A model generated the notes under the pieces. It was not told where the DNA came from. It was given only the letters and a program-made list of their open reading frames with translations, and ran no database searches. Source: Lyophyllum atratum (lineage: Eukaryota; Basidiomycota; Agaricomycetes; Agaricales; Lyophyllaceae). From it: DNA of 64,000 bases. A program made the position numbers and the translations under genes. Within the stretch, counting starts at the first letter, position 1. Each line of letters begins with the position of its first letter. The stretch covers positions 62,001 to 126,000 of the forward strand of contig JACGCN010000003.1 in the NCBI GenBank assembly GCA_014905825.1, read 5' to 3'. Of this stretch, positions 11,065 through 23,827 are shown piece by piece.

Positions 11065-11819
11065 ATGCCAGTAATCGCTCCGCCTCTCGCATACGATACC
11101 GCCGTCCCCAGCTGGGTTCAAACTCGATGGACCAATGCGTTCTCTGGCCAGCTTGAATATGAGCACATGCATGAGATAGTTCACACCTTCCTAGGACTCG
11201 CCTTTCCCCCCTCCGATTATTTTATGATCGTGCCGCAAGGTCTCTTACGAAATGAGGCCAGTGTGTCCTCAGAATCAACGGAGCGTTCATTCGACGCGAT
11301 GGACGGCCTTCACGCCGCTTCAAGGAGTGATCCAGGTAAGTTCTGATCGTGTACTTCTCATGGTATACGCTCACCGTCCGGTACGCAGGTCTTGAGAAGG
11401 GCGTATGGAAGCCGGATTTCATAATCTATAAAGTCTTCCAGGGTGATACTGCGCCTGAAGAGGATAGAGTCATCATTGCGATTGTGGCGGTCAAGGAGGA
11501 ATCAGATTATATGGCCAAGGTATTAGCACCGTCATTCAGATCGGAAGGCAGCCTAGCTAATCAGTCTCTTCAGGGGGCAAATCAACTTTTTGATTATATG
11601 GGACGAGTTGCTGAGCGCGGCAAGGATGATGATATGCGGCGTCAAGACCGCCCAGCGCCGATTGGACTCTTTATTCAAGGGGTACGGACTGTCCATGCAC
11701 AGCTGTCGTCACATTCGAAGGGAGCCGATATAGATCGTGCTTCTGTAGAGGAGTTCGACGCCGTGGGTGGAACTGGAGTTTGGAATAAACTCTCAGCGCA
11801 TGCGCGGGCCTGGTGTTGA
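11065..11819 (+). CDS. Unassigned protein with a PD...xVK pattern
   Basis: Exons 11065-11335 and 11389-11819 join in phase (GTAAGT...CAG, 53-nt intron) to give about 233 residues. Residues around 98-125 read KPDFIIYK followed by a hydrophobic strand ending VAVKEE. This resembles the PD-(D/E)xK nuclease core seen in many uncharacterised basidiomycete proteins, with Val where the second acidic residue normally stands. The remaining part is soluble and mixed. The N-terminus has an amphipathic segment and no signal peptide. I would call it a hypothetical protein of possible nuclease-like fold, probably without activity; the assignment rests on one short motif. Confidence 0.55.
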
Positions 11820-12070
11820 TATACTACCATTGAGATGCCTAGGTATATACAAGTAACATCGTCATGTATTGATCAAGTTCAGAAGGCCCGAGGCACAAGG
11901 CAACATATCATCAGGAAATTCTGAACTGAACGCAACCTTCCCGCAGAATCGGTGCGTTAGAAGTTTTGATTTCGCATGTACCATCTTCATCCTTGACGAG
12001 CGGCGGACAGGCGCGATATCAGTCAGAGCATACCCGTGCGTGGAGGAGAGGCAGTGCAGGCTCTAGGGTT

Positions 12071-12430
12071 AGTGGTTCGTCTTAAGTGACCCTGCTCCAT
12101 TTACTCTGTTTGGTAACCTACTGAATTGTTTTACGTTCAATAGATCGTCTTTCACAGGCGTCATCGTGCTGTCCCTGCGTGGTGTTTGCCTCAATCCGCC
12201 GTATCAAAGCCCTTGTAGTATCTATGATCCAGGACTGTCAGATTTTCGATTCGAGATCTTTGCATAAGTTGAGTGAGGCATTAAAACATTGTTCGGGCCA
12301 CGGGAACCGATTTTCCATTGATACATGACTATGCACATCCATACGGCGCTCTAGTAGCTAACACATCTCCCTCTCCTCCTACCCGATCCACCCCTGCACC
12401 TCGTGAGCAGAGCGAGGGACATGCAAGGAG
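12071..12430. repeat. Direct repeat, copy 2 (contains 3' end of the seven-helix gene)
   Basis: Partner of 10112-10411. It carries an extra segment of about 60 bp near 12271-12335 that copy 1 lacks. On the minus strand it spans the last codons and 3' untranslated region of the gene at 12379-13779, so this is the parental location. Confidence 0.75.
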
Positions 12431-13779
12431 AATTCGAAACCACTTTCCTGGCTCAAACTTCCCAGCGCCGTCGTAGACAAACCGTGCAGATTAGTAAAGG
12501 ACCGCTTTCTGTCAATAAGAAGCAGAACAATAGTCGGATACATTGCCTAGAATTTTCGTACATCAGGTGATAATGCCAGAAAAAAGCGCTGGACACGTAC
12601 TGTTATTTGTACAGCGCTTTCGTATACCAAGTCTACGAAATAGGCCTTGGGGGTGTCGGGATCAATATCTTGGTTCACTACAATCACAGTCATTAACTGT
12701 AGATCAAGTTGTCAACCAACGTCCACACGCATTACTAGTTCTATTCACCTGAAATGCGCCATAGAGGGCGCCAGATTCGATAATCATGAGGAGGATGGTC
12801 TGCGCGCGGGACCAGCTTCCACCTATGGTTATATTCCAGTGTTTGCGATGAGACCTAAAGGCCGAAGCCAAGAGGATATCAGTAACCAAAAGTGAAGATC
12901 TATGTTTGGGATATCGCGCGAAATACCATAAAATGTACGCAATCAGAGATGTTGAAAACACATTCGTCGCAAGTGATAGAGAATTCGCTGCCTTGTATAA
13001 CGCAGCGGTGACCCTTTCACCATCAAAAATATATGCATTGTACCCGTCGAGAGTTGACGTAAGCGCCAGGAAGGCGAACGACGATGCTATGGGTGGAGTC
13101 AACTCTGAAGCCAATGGATCGAGAATCTGGCGAAACCAAACTCACCACAAGTTCCGAAGAGTAATGCTAAGGGTAACAGGATTGCCCATCGGTGATCCAT
13201 ACACAGTGCCCACGCCCTCCAAACAACGATCATGTCTCCGACAATTTGCTAGGAATGTAATGTAAGCTAAGGTTCCGGTGTTCCGTGTGAGGAGTCAGAA
13301 TGGATGTAGACTCACCAGCACTTGTCGTGTGCAAACCGTTATCCGGTCAATTTTGAAGTCGCTTTCATCAATATCATCCAGCCGTGTGTCGTCCAATGGT
13401 CGATGGACACTATCAAGCAGTGTCTTTCGGAGATATCGTACGAGGAATGCGGCGTATGCAGCCCAATAGAGACTAGCAAGCACAAAGCTAGTCACAGTCA
13501 TTCCGAACATCACCCATGTCGAGGGGGACCTGGCATGTCGCCGGCTGCGAAGGAAGATCAGACGGCTGGCCGCATACTTGATTAAGACTTACAAGAGCGT
13601 GGAGGTTGAGACAAAGAAAAGAAGTACAAATGTCCCTGGGTAGTTACGTGAACGCTGGGCAGGAACATAACAGAAATCGGCCTACCATAGAGTAGGGTGG
13701 AAGTCGTAATCGACGCTGTGTTATCGAGAATTCTAAGTCCGGCGTCGTTGAGGAATCTACGCTCCCGAGGCGTAAGCAT
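12379..13779 (-). CDS. Seven-helix membrane protein of an Agaricomycete family
   Basis: Seven exons (13779-13686, 13587-13316, 13248-13146, 13104-12927, 12854-12749, 12645-12601, 12546-12379) join in phase and give 321 residues. Helices are visible in order: one in exon 2 (MTVTSFVLASLYWAAYAAF), QIVGDMIVVWRAWAL with the family hallmark Trp-Arg-Ala-Trp, a Leu-rich helix, SSFAFLALTSTL, SLATNVFSTSLIAYILW, TILLMIIESGALYGAF and a last helix with MYPTIVLLLIDRKRS. A soluble C-terminal tail of about 40 residues follows. These proteins are abundant in mushroom-forming fungi and uncharacterised. The receptor-like topology is an inference; no ligand is known. The 3' end is duplicated at 10112-10411. Confidence 0.85.
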
Positions 13780-15480
13780 GGATCGAGTTGTAGACCAGGG
13801 TTACAGGATAGACTAGACTATAGTGATTTGGGACTGTCTGGCTCTGTCGCCTTAAGTCGTGAAGTGTCTTGAGGCACGGATAGATGCAATTAGCAACTAC
13901 CGATATATCACGATGCGGTACTGCAAAGAGTTGATAGCTCGCATCGAAGCACGTTGAGTGCTGAATAATGGGATACGCAAGGCTGGCGTCTACGCGCTTC
14001 CAAGCATAAGCCGTGACGTGTCAGCCATGTCGCGCTTCCATTCCATGAGTCCGTATAACGATAATCGACAGCAGCGACGGAAAATTGTAGCATCAGGGAG
14101 CAGAATCGGGACAAAGTGTCCAATCCGTGAGAATGGGGTCCATCTTCCTGACATGAGACGACGCAGCAAGTCCGAAGGCTAAGCTGATGAAGTAGCTGAG
14201 AACAAGTATTATCAATCAAAAAAACATAACATACGAAACAAGTAGTGACGGAAGATATATCATGGGAATGTTGGGCTATGTAAAGTAGCGGTCAGCGTCG
14301 AAGTACCAAAGATGATCAAGAATGCCTGACGCACGGAATGAGTTGATCTCGGATCCCGCCATCTCGAGTTCCAAGCCTTGCTTGTATGAGCCTGATCTCA
14401 TCCATATCCTCGTATTCTGAGGTCCTATGTCCATGTTCGGTGATGGTGCTTGGTCTTCCCAGTCACACGGCTATAGAGAGCGCGTCGGTCCTGAAGCAAA
14501 TGAGCAGATGCTTCGAGCAATGATGACGAGAAGCACCTACGAAAAGGTAAGTGAGAAAGATAGGACCATCGAGTCAAGAAAATGTCTGAAGTTCTCGTCA
14601 ATCACAAGAATACGTGTACGACGGAAGTGGAAGAGTCTACCATCGCAATTAGCAGATCTCAAACTCCACAGGGTATCTAGTATGAATCACCTTGGTTGAA
14701 TTATTGAGGCACGCGACGTTCCTTGTTTGTTCCTTGTCAACGTCATCAGCTCTTAGATCGGTAGAGACGACCAAGGCTTTGAAAAACAACGGAGCTACTA
14801 GTACTACTCTACCATGTCCGAGTTTGCGTGGATGTCTGTCGATTCCATGAGGAGTTGGAGGCAGGAGAACGCAAGGAGAACAATGTCCGAGTCCGACTAG
14901 CCTGAAGGTGAGTCCGTGGACACGTGGAGTTGTTTGTTGCCCACGGTTCAGCAAGACAGTTGAAAACCTAGCCCGCAAATGTTGGCTTCGGACCTCAACG
15001 TTCAACGTTCAACAGTCAACGTTGGATTGCAGCAGAGTCACGAATGACCCGCTCATTGGGTCGCTCAGTCCGTCCGAAAGTCAGCGAAACCGCCTCGAAA
15101 GGCTAGAACTACCCTCATTTGTACGACATTATTTCCTTGCATGACTGACTACTTATCACCCTTCGCTTACCAGCGAATGATTTTTTGGCAGGTGTTGTAG
15201 GGCGTTTACACATGGTCAGCGCAGGAGATTACTAGTTTAGCTTCGCCTCTGGATCGCATGGACGTGGCTCTGCACCGTTCTCGTTGATTATGGGACCGCG
15301 TCTGCTTCGAACGGACGGATCTTGCCCCACTTGCACATTCCTACCTGTTGATCGCGATCGTTCACCCCCTGGTGTGATATCTTCCTGGTCGAGGATGGAG
15401 TGTCCTTGATGAACCTTATCGATCAGGTTACGAAGTTGGTGAGCGAAGCTTCCTGATAAATCGATGTATTCCTTATCGCT
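13780..15480. other. No supported gene
   Basis: Many short frames on both strands, none with a convincing domain. Near 15000 there is a small cluster of CAACGTT words. The right part runs into the subtilase pseudogene. Confidence 0.35.
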
Positions 15481-15483
15481 GAC

Positions 15484-15900
15484 GCAACTTTTGTTAGCGT
15501 CGCAGGGAGGAGAAACGATAACGTTGGCTCTCGCCACGGATTTGCGAGGGCGCAGCGGTAACGCAGCCGGAAGCCAATTTGGTGTTACCAAGGCTTCCAG
15601 CATCATCGCCGCGAAGATCCTGAGTGATGCTGGGTAAGTCCTTTCAACAAGCACTGTTAGCTTCCTAGGTCAAAATTACCCCCGCCCAAGAACTCTGGCT
15701 CGGTTTCCGACATGTAAGCCGTTTGGAACGGTGATCGTTGGAACGATTACTTATACTTTGTTCTTCACAGCGTATCTGGCCTCAACTTCATGGTCGCTTT
15801 TGCCGCCCTTCCATCACCTCCCTCTCCGTTGGTGGAGGTGCATCGACCGCTCTCGATAACGCAGGCACCTCGGTCAGCCAGTCGACACATCGTTTCCGCC
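15484..15900 (+). pseudogene. Truncated subtilisin-like protease fragment
   Basis: The fragment corresponds to internal exons of the intact subtilase at 17001-19036. It shows a degraded HGTHVAG region (15520-15545), GVTKASSIIAAKILSDAG followed by a retained GTAAGT donor (about 15583-15632), and then VSGLNFM and RPSITSLSVGGGASTALD (about 15770-15860). The last two pieces are in different frames. The intron that separates HVA from GTVGG in the intact gene is absent here. The Ser-containing exons, signal peptide and prodomain are not found. It is a non-functional paralogue fragment lying upstream of, and in the same direction as, the intact gene. Confidence 0.8.
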
Positions 15901-16920
15901 TAATTACACAGGTACTGCCAGAAACCCGAGAGGCACCCGTGCCCTTGTCCAGAAGCTCAAAATGTCTTGTATCGGGTATCTCGTGCTCGGGTGCTCGGGT
16001 TCCATCAACGATATGAGTTGGGCAATGTTCTCGTGCTACGTGTTTACGTCTGCTGTCGGACTTGAAGTTCATGGGATATCGGGATCCTGATAATAACATG
16101 GGACGACCGATTGTGAATAATGACATGCTCTTGTCGGAATTCAACTGATGTGATTGAGATTAGATGAAAGTGAAGTGCCACAGCCGTGGGAGATCTGAAA
16201 TGTGACCAAGAAGTCAACAAGATCAAAAATTACATTCCTGATCTCATGTCGTCGAATTGGGGACCTGCTATTCATCGTTCCTTCGTACTCTTGCCCTTAG
16301 AAGAAGTACAGAAACGGACCTAGAAATCTTCAAGGTAGAATAACTCCCACTCGTGGCCTCGCTGGTCCCACATTCCATCCTGATGCTTCCATTCTCGTCA
16401 AAACCCTTGAAGTTTCGATTCTACTGTTAAGGAACTCGATACCTATAACGAACCACCGAGAGGGGTCACCCGTTTGAGCCTTTTGCGATATGCATAGTCA
16501 AGGTCGATCTTAGAGATTCCACGCTCCTGCTCTAGACGCTGATTCATTGGGTGAATGCCCATCCTTCCGGGCTTCCTTTCGTTTACCTCTATGCCCGAGG
16601 CCGGTTGACGCTGATAGGAGGTATGCACATGACGTGTAGGATTCGTGCGTAGTTTCTTTAGAGGACCAGCGTATTCTAGCTGATACATTACTCCCTAGAT
16701 TCTGTGACTACTAACAGGCAATAGCGTTGCAACTTCCAGGATCGAGCATATCCCGACACAGTAAAGCGCTGCTCTCCAAAAGCTGAAGGAAGCTCTATTC
16801 GTGATTTCAAAGATCTAGACCTCAGCCACTTCCTTAGCTGTCGGAAGGTGCATACATCGATTGATTCCTTTTAGCTGACCAAGTACTGCCACGTCGTACC
16901 GGGAAATGAACTTATTGCTG
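15901..16920. other. No supported gene; upstream region of the subtilase
   Basis: Short open frames lack motifs. Some of it may be further decayed subtilase sequence, but similarity to the intact copy stops at about 15900. Confidence 0.4.
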
Positions 16921-16928
16921 TATATAAA
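16921..16928 (+). promoter_or_regulatory. TATA box of the subtilase gene
   Basis: TATATAAA lies 73 nt before the ATG at 17001 and is followed by a pyrimidine-rich leader. Spacing fits a fungal core promoter. Confidence 0.55.
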
Positions 16929-17000
16929 GGTGAGCGCCACTGACCTTCCTCCTCACACTTTTGTGCCTTCCCAGCTAGCCGTCGCTTTCACCGATCGACA

Positions 17001-19036
<2,036 letters not shown>

Positions 19037-19311
19037 GAAACTCCTGGTGGATACCGTGCCCAGCTCACAGCGTTCAGGTTTGAGAACTTTGTATGTCCCG
19101 GAATGGAGACAAGAGAATAGACCGCTTGTACATACCCTGCGTTTGCTTTCTGGATATCGCGATCTCAACGCGACACGAATGATTTCGCTAAACCCTCGGT
19201 TATACAATAAGTGCGGCAAGATGGATCGTATTATAAACAACCTGGAAGGCTTAGGCTGCATCGGTTACTTCATTCGCGTAACACTACCTACATGGCTTCT
19301 AGATCGCAGCG

Positions 19312-20812
19312 CTACTCTGTCTGCGTCGGCTTTGCGGTGAAGGTGATTTTCCTTTCCAAGTTAAACTCTTCCCCAAACCATACTACTTCTTCACTAGGGT
19401 CACTCCTCCTGAATATCGCAGCGCGTGAGTTCAGCGACGCCAAGAAAGAGTTCGAATACATCTTCCCACTAATGATGATACTGAGACAAGAAAAGGTCCG
19501 TTAATTAAAGTGGAAGCGGAGATGATGGCTACGCACAGCATGAAGTAGTAAACGGTGAAGGGGGTACTAATGTACAACGCCAGTGTGGCAATGGCCACGA
19601 GAGACGTTAAGCCGCCAGTTTCTATGGTCATCCTGATAGCACGGTGCAAAACATGATTCGTAGATCTGAATTGATTGCTTCGTTTCGACCGCAGCTAATC
19701 CGAGGTCATTCCGCAAATGTTAGTGAAGTGCGGCAGCGCAGTGGGTCGCAATCACCTGGATGACTAGCGTAACTGTGATGAGAATATCGCAGGCTATACA
19801 AACAACCAACCATCCCTAAAGTCCGCGTCATCGAGCTGTCAGGTAATTAAGCGTAGATGAGGACTGTGTGCGTACAGACAGCGAGCCTGTTTGAAGCGCG
19901 CGGTTGAAAATGCTTTTCTCAATCTTCGGGGATGAGTATCACTACGTGATATCTAAACTGCGTCGAATACGACACACCGTGATTCCATAGAAGAATGATA
20001 ATATGCACGAAGCAAGCGCCATCTATGAGTGTTGTGAGGGGGATAGATATCGAGGATACCATTGGCGACCAAACTGACGAAGACGATGACGACCGCGGTG
20101 AATCTGAACGCCCTATGTCGTACCCCAAGTGTCCAAATACGCCACGCAAAGAAAGTCTGGACAATGAAGGCAACTAGACAGTGTTCAGTATAATCTCCTC
20201 GACATTTTGAAAGATAAAGAAATCACCGGATCCAGCTAATGGGGAAGCCGTGCCAATGCTCCAGATAGGAGATTCGGACCCAACGGTGATATGACCCCAG
20301 TCGACGATAATAACGTTCCTGTATGCGGAGGTATATGCGACACTACGAGTGATGGGGATGGGATGGGAACGCACCACACAGCATGTGTCGAAAAACACGT
20401 TTGTATGAGGTCCAGAATGAGAACGAAATAGACTACGAGGAATTGGCTTTGATGTAAGAGCGATTGATAGCGAAGATTCAATTGCAACCAACCTAACGAT
20501 TTGAGAGCCACTCTATCCTTCTGAAATGTGAGAGTATAAAAGTAGACCTGTACCCCCAGGACTCCCGACAGCGCTGTCCGAAGTTCGTAGTAAGCATTCG
20601 AGGAATGAAGATCTTACACGGTGTACCCACCGTGGTTAAGTAGGTTTCCGAGAAGCTAGGGCGTCATGATATGGACCAAATTCACTTGTCGAGTAAGGTG
20701 TACATACGAGAGGACCGATGCTAGATAAACCATGGATTTAAGGCAAAATACTCTGAGAGAGAAGCAATCCCACTTACAGGTTGACCGCTAGCTGCGTATC
20801 TGTATCTGTCAT
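19312..20812 (-). CDS. DUF6534-type seven-helix membrane protein, complete
   Basis: Eleven exons (20812-20778, 20720-20708, 20655-20631, 20573-20493, 20432-20375, 20318-20227, 20173-20060, 20022-19946, 19815-19756, 19694-19537, 19480-19312) keep frame and give 293 residues. Helices in order include GPLLLGNLLNHALSGVL, VYFVLILDLIQTCFSTH, a segment ending QTFFAWRIWTLG, TAVVIVFVSLV, ACFVHIIILLW, ACDILITVTLVI and IETGGLTSLVAIATLALY. The family signature KMYSNSFLASLNSR and a charged cytoplasmic-type tail follow. The second exon is a 13-nt micro-exon shared with the gene at 1-336. Function is unknown in the family. It converges on the subtilase gene, leaving 275 nt between the two stop codons. Confidence 0.85.
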
Positions 20813-21623
20813 GGCGCAGCTCAGAAGCGTGAGGATTGGGAGAAGGAGTGACAAAGAGGGAGGTCCTTGATATCATTTCACGGACAACAAAGATGCTGAT
20901 GTGACCAATCCGCAGGACAGCACATCATCAAACTATGTTACGGGTCGATACAGAGTTCCATCACGGTCCGGCGGTGTTCGGGCATCATGCGCCAGTCCGA
21001 TATTCATGTCAACTCGGTTGCCTCGGCCTATCATGCAGTGTTGACCTAAATGATATGGCTCGTTGGGATCTGAGTAAGGTTTGACACGCTAAAAACATGA
21101 GGAGAAAGTGGAATGTCGCGAACTTGTGCCAAGGCTGGATGAGACCGTGTCGCTGATTGATCCATAGAGTTCTGTACAAAATTCAAACGAGATCGGAGGA
21201 CTAAGTACAGTACACGGTAACAACCACGTACCAAGATCGCAGTGTTGACTGCTCATCCCCACGACATTGCTTCTCGGGTAAGCTGGTAGCCTAGTGAAAA
21301 GCCCGAGCTGAAAGTAAATTCATAAAGTGGCCAGAGATAACGTGTCAGAATCTTATTAGGAAGCTTCAGACCAGAGACACTTCATGTTTTCCAATCGGAA
21401 GAGGAGAAGATTGAATATCGGAGTGGGCTAAAGTAGCATACACTGTGAGCAGGCCAATATTGCCGGGACAATTCTGGCCAGGTCCAAGTGGCATCCTCGC
21501 AAAAAAGTTGCTTTGTGTGGACGTGTTTGGTCTCCACAGCGCCGGGAAAGCCTGGGCCGAATGTCGTTCAGGAACCTTTGAAATTGAATTGCAATTCAAA
21601 TTCAAACCATTCTTTCATCACTC
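20813..21623. other. Divergent intergenic region; no gene seen
   Basis: The region lies between the start of the DUF6534 gene (minus) and the start of the methyltransferase fusion (plus), so it should contain both promoters. Open frames within it show no motif. Confidence 0.45.
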
Positions 21624-23331
21624 ATGTCCAAACTCGCAGATTCTGATATAGTCATAGCCGTGGAGAAAGCTTACAGCGAGAAAGCCAGATCAGGAGCGAA
21701 TAGTGCCTGTAAGCGATGCTCTGGAGCAGCCCAAGCTCAAACGAAGTCTGACTGTCCAGGGTGAACAGATGCCGATGATGTAGCAAAATCCGTTGGTTAT
21801 ACGCGAGAGGAGCTCAACGCAGTTCCAGGCGCCGCTCATTTCGGAGTAGGATGCGGAAGTCCTGTCGCTGCCGCTGACCTGAAAGACGTACGTCCCGCTC
21901 ACTCCCGATTCGTAGTGGCATTGTGCATGATGAAAGCTCAAGAATAATCAAGGGGGAGGTCGTCGTCGACCTTGGATCAGGAGGTGGGATCGATGTGCTC
22001 TTGGCTGCAACTAAAGTCGGGTCCCGGGGACAAGCTATAGGACTCGATATATCCCTCGTGAGACGATCGATTCTTGAAGATGTGGCTTGAGTTTAACTTC
22101 CGTCTTTGCGCAGGATATGATCGCCCTCGCTCGCCACAACGCAAGGGAGAAGGGCTTGCAGTCTCCACACGTTTCGTTCGTACAGGCATCGCTCACGGAA
22201 CCTCTGCCGATCACATCGAACGCGGTAAACTGCGTTCTCTCAAACTGCGTCGTGAACCTTTTACCCGAGGGTGGGAAGGAGGGCTTACTGAAGGAAGTCC
22301 ATCGAATTCTGAAGCCGGGAGGCCGGGTTGTGTTGGACGACGTATGTGTATCTCACATTTCCATACATACTCAGCTAACCTCACGATTTACAGATTATCG
22401 CGAGGAAGCCGCTCTCGGACGAAATTCGTAACGATCTCACATCATACATCAATTGCATATCAGGATCGATTCAGATCGAGGAATACAAAGTGCTCTTCGA
22501 GAATGCTGGTTTTTCTGGTGCGCATTGTTCTTGAGAAAGGCTCCTGATCCCGCTCTGAAGGCACTTAGATCTCCACTTTCTTGAGACAAAGAATGACCTT
22601 GCGAAGGTTTGTAGCGGCATAAGTAGTAGCTGCTGTAACGCAAGTACTTTCAAACCTAGCTTCGACGTAAATGTCTGGGTCGGTACGTCGAACTCATTCA
22701 CGATGTTGATCGCAAGTCTAACGTCAGCTGCATAGCCTCCTACCAGGTTACTGCTCGCAAGGCCATCAAAGTCGTCGAAGGTGAGGCCCCGGCTCCCACT
22801 TCGGCTCTGCTCCGATGGTGGGATGCCTATCCAAAGGTCAAATCTTCGCCCTCCTTGATGACGACGGAGAACCTGGCCATGCTGATGCGAGGTAATCCTG
22901 GACCCAAACGTGATTTCGCTGTTATCGACGTCCGAAGAGATGATCACGCCGTGAGTTTGACGTTTCTCAGTGATCAGATTGTGGGTACGCACTTACGCGA
23001 ACTTTCAGGGTGGACATATTCGTAGAAGTGATAACTGGCCTGCTCAGACTTTCTACAACGACCTTCCTTCGTTTCTCGAGAAGTATCGTGACACGAGCCA
23101 GGTCGTTTTCTATTGCGGGAGTTCTTCTGGGCGAGGTCCACGCTGCGCCGGATGGTACATTCTACTCTTCAGAAAAGCCATTGAACGCAAAGGTTAATAA
23201 GTCTTCACAGGTATCAAGATTATCTTAATGAAACTGGTACGACCACGTCCACTGCCGTTGTACTGCAGGGCGGTGTCAAAGCATGGTTGGCGCAGTATGG
23301 AACAGAGGAGGACTTGGTCGATAAAAATTGA
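21624..23331 (+). CDS. Arsenite methyltransferase (ArsM/AS3MT-like) fused to Acr2/Cdc25-like rhodanese domain
   Basis: Nine exons (21624-21708, 21769-21887, 21953-22057, 22114-22341, 22394-22517, 22569-22682, 22736-22950, 23009-23154, 23211-23331) join to 418 residues. The N-terminal part is a class I SAM methyltransferase of the ArsM type: GVGCGSP with Cys57, [10 protein letters not shown] (SAM motif I, about 71-79), LSNCVVNL with Cys148, and NCISGSI with Cys200. These three Cys match the arsenite-binding set known in algal ArsM and human AS3MT. A Cys-Cys pair at 242-243 and WVASYQV lead into a linker. From about 318 a rhodanese domain follows: [16 protein letters not shown] and the loop [12 protein letters not shown], with catalytic Cys366 and the Cx5R signature. 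This is the Acr2/Cdc25 type that reduces arsenate. All key residues are present. No signal peptide, so probably cytosolic. Convergent with the GH5 gene. Confidence 0.85.
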
Positions 23332-23827
23332 CCATTTGTACTTAGTACCTCGCGATCTTGTTGGATTTCAAAGCTTCAGTCGGAGTCTCGTTGAACGCTC
23401 GGTAGGAGAAACATGGATTGAAGTTAAATATTCAGAGTCTTAGGCTGATGGACTGCCAGAGCAACGCTATTGGACGGATCCCTTGATTAACCCACTACCC
23501 CAGAGATAGTAATCATGACTAGCGGCAGTCAGAGATGAAAGTGAGATGGTGTTACTCGATCAAAGTTTGACTCATCTCATGCATGTAGCTGTATACAATT
23601 AGGGATTTTCGTTGTTTCCTACCAGGATCATTGGTCAACGCATTATGTTTCGCTGTGTCATCCCGCGTGTCATTGATGTGGCGAATGCCTTCTGGAACAG
23701 ACCCGCGGATGATCTGGATTAACATGGAGTGATTAAGGGACTAGTATTATAACATGAGGTACAGATTAAGAAAGATCATACAACTAGGATGAACGAGCTC
23801 TTGACTTCATGGTCGCCCAGCGAAAAC
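23332..23827. other. Convergent 3' intergenic region; no gene seen
   Basis: About 500 nt between two convergent stop codons, holding both 3' untranslated regions. No open frame of note. Confidence 0.5.

Noticed and set aside
12704..13114. Treating each long frame of the seven-helix locus as a separate gene
   Set aside because: The frames join across phase-matched introns into one protein with the family's helix order, so they are exons of one gene.
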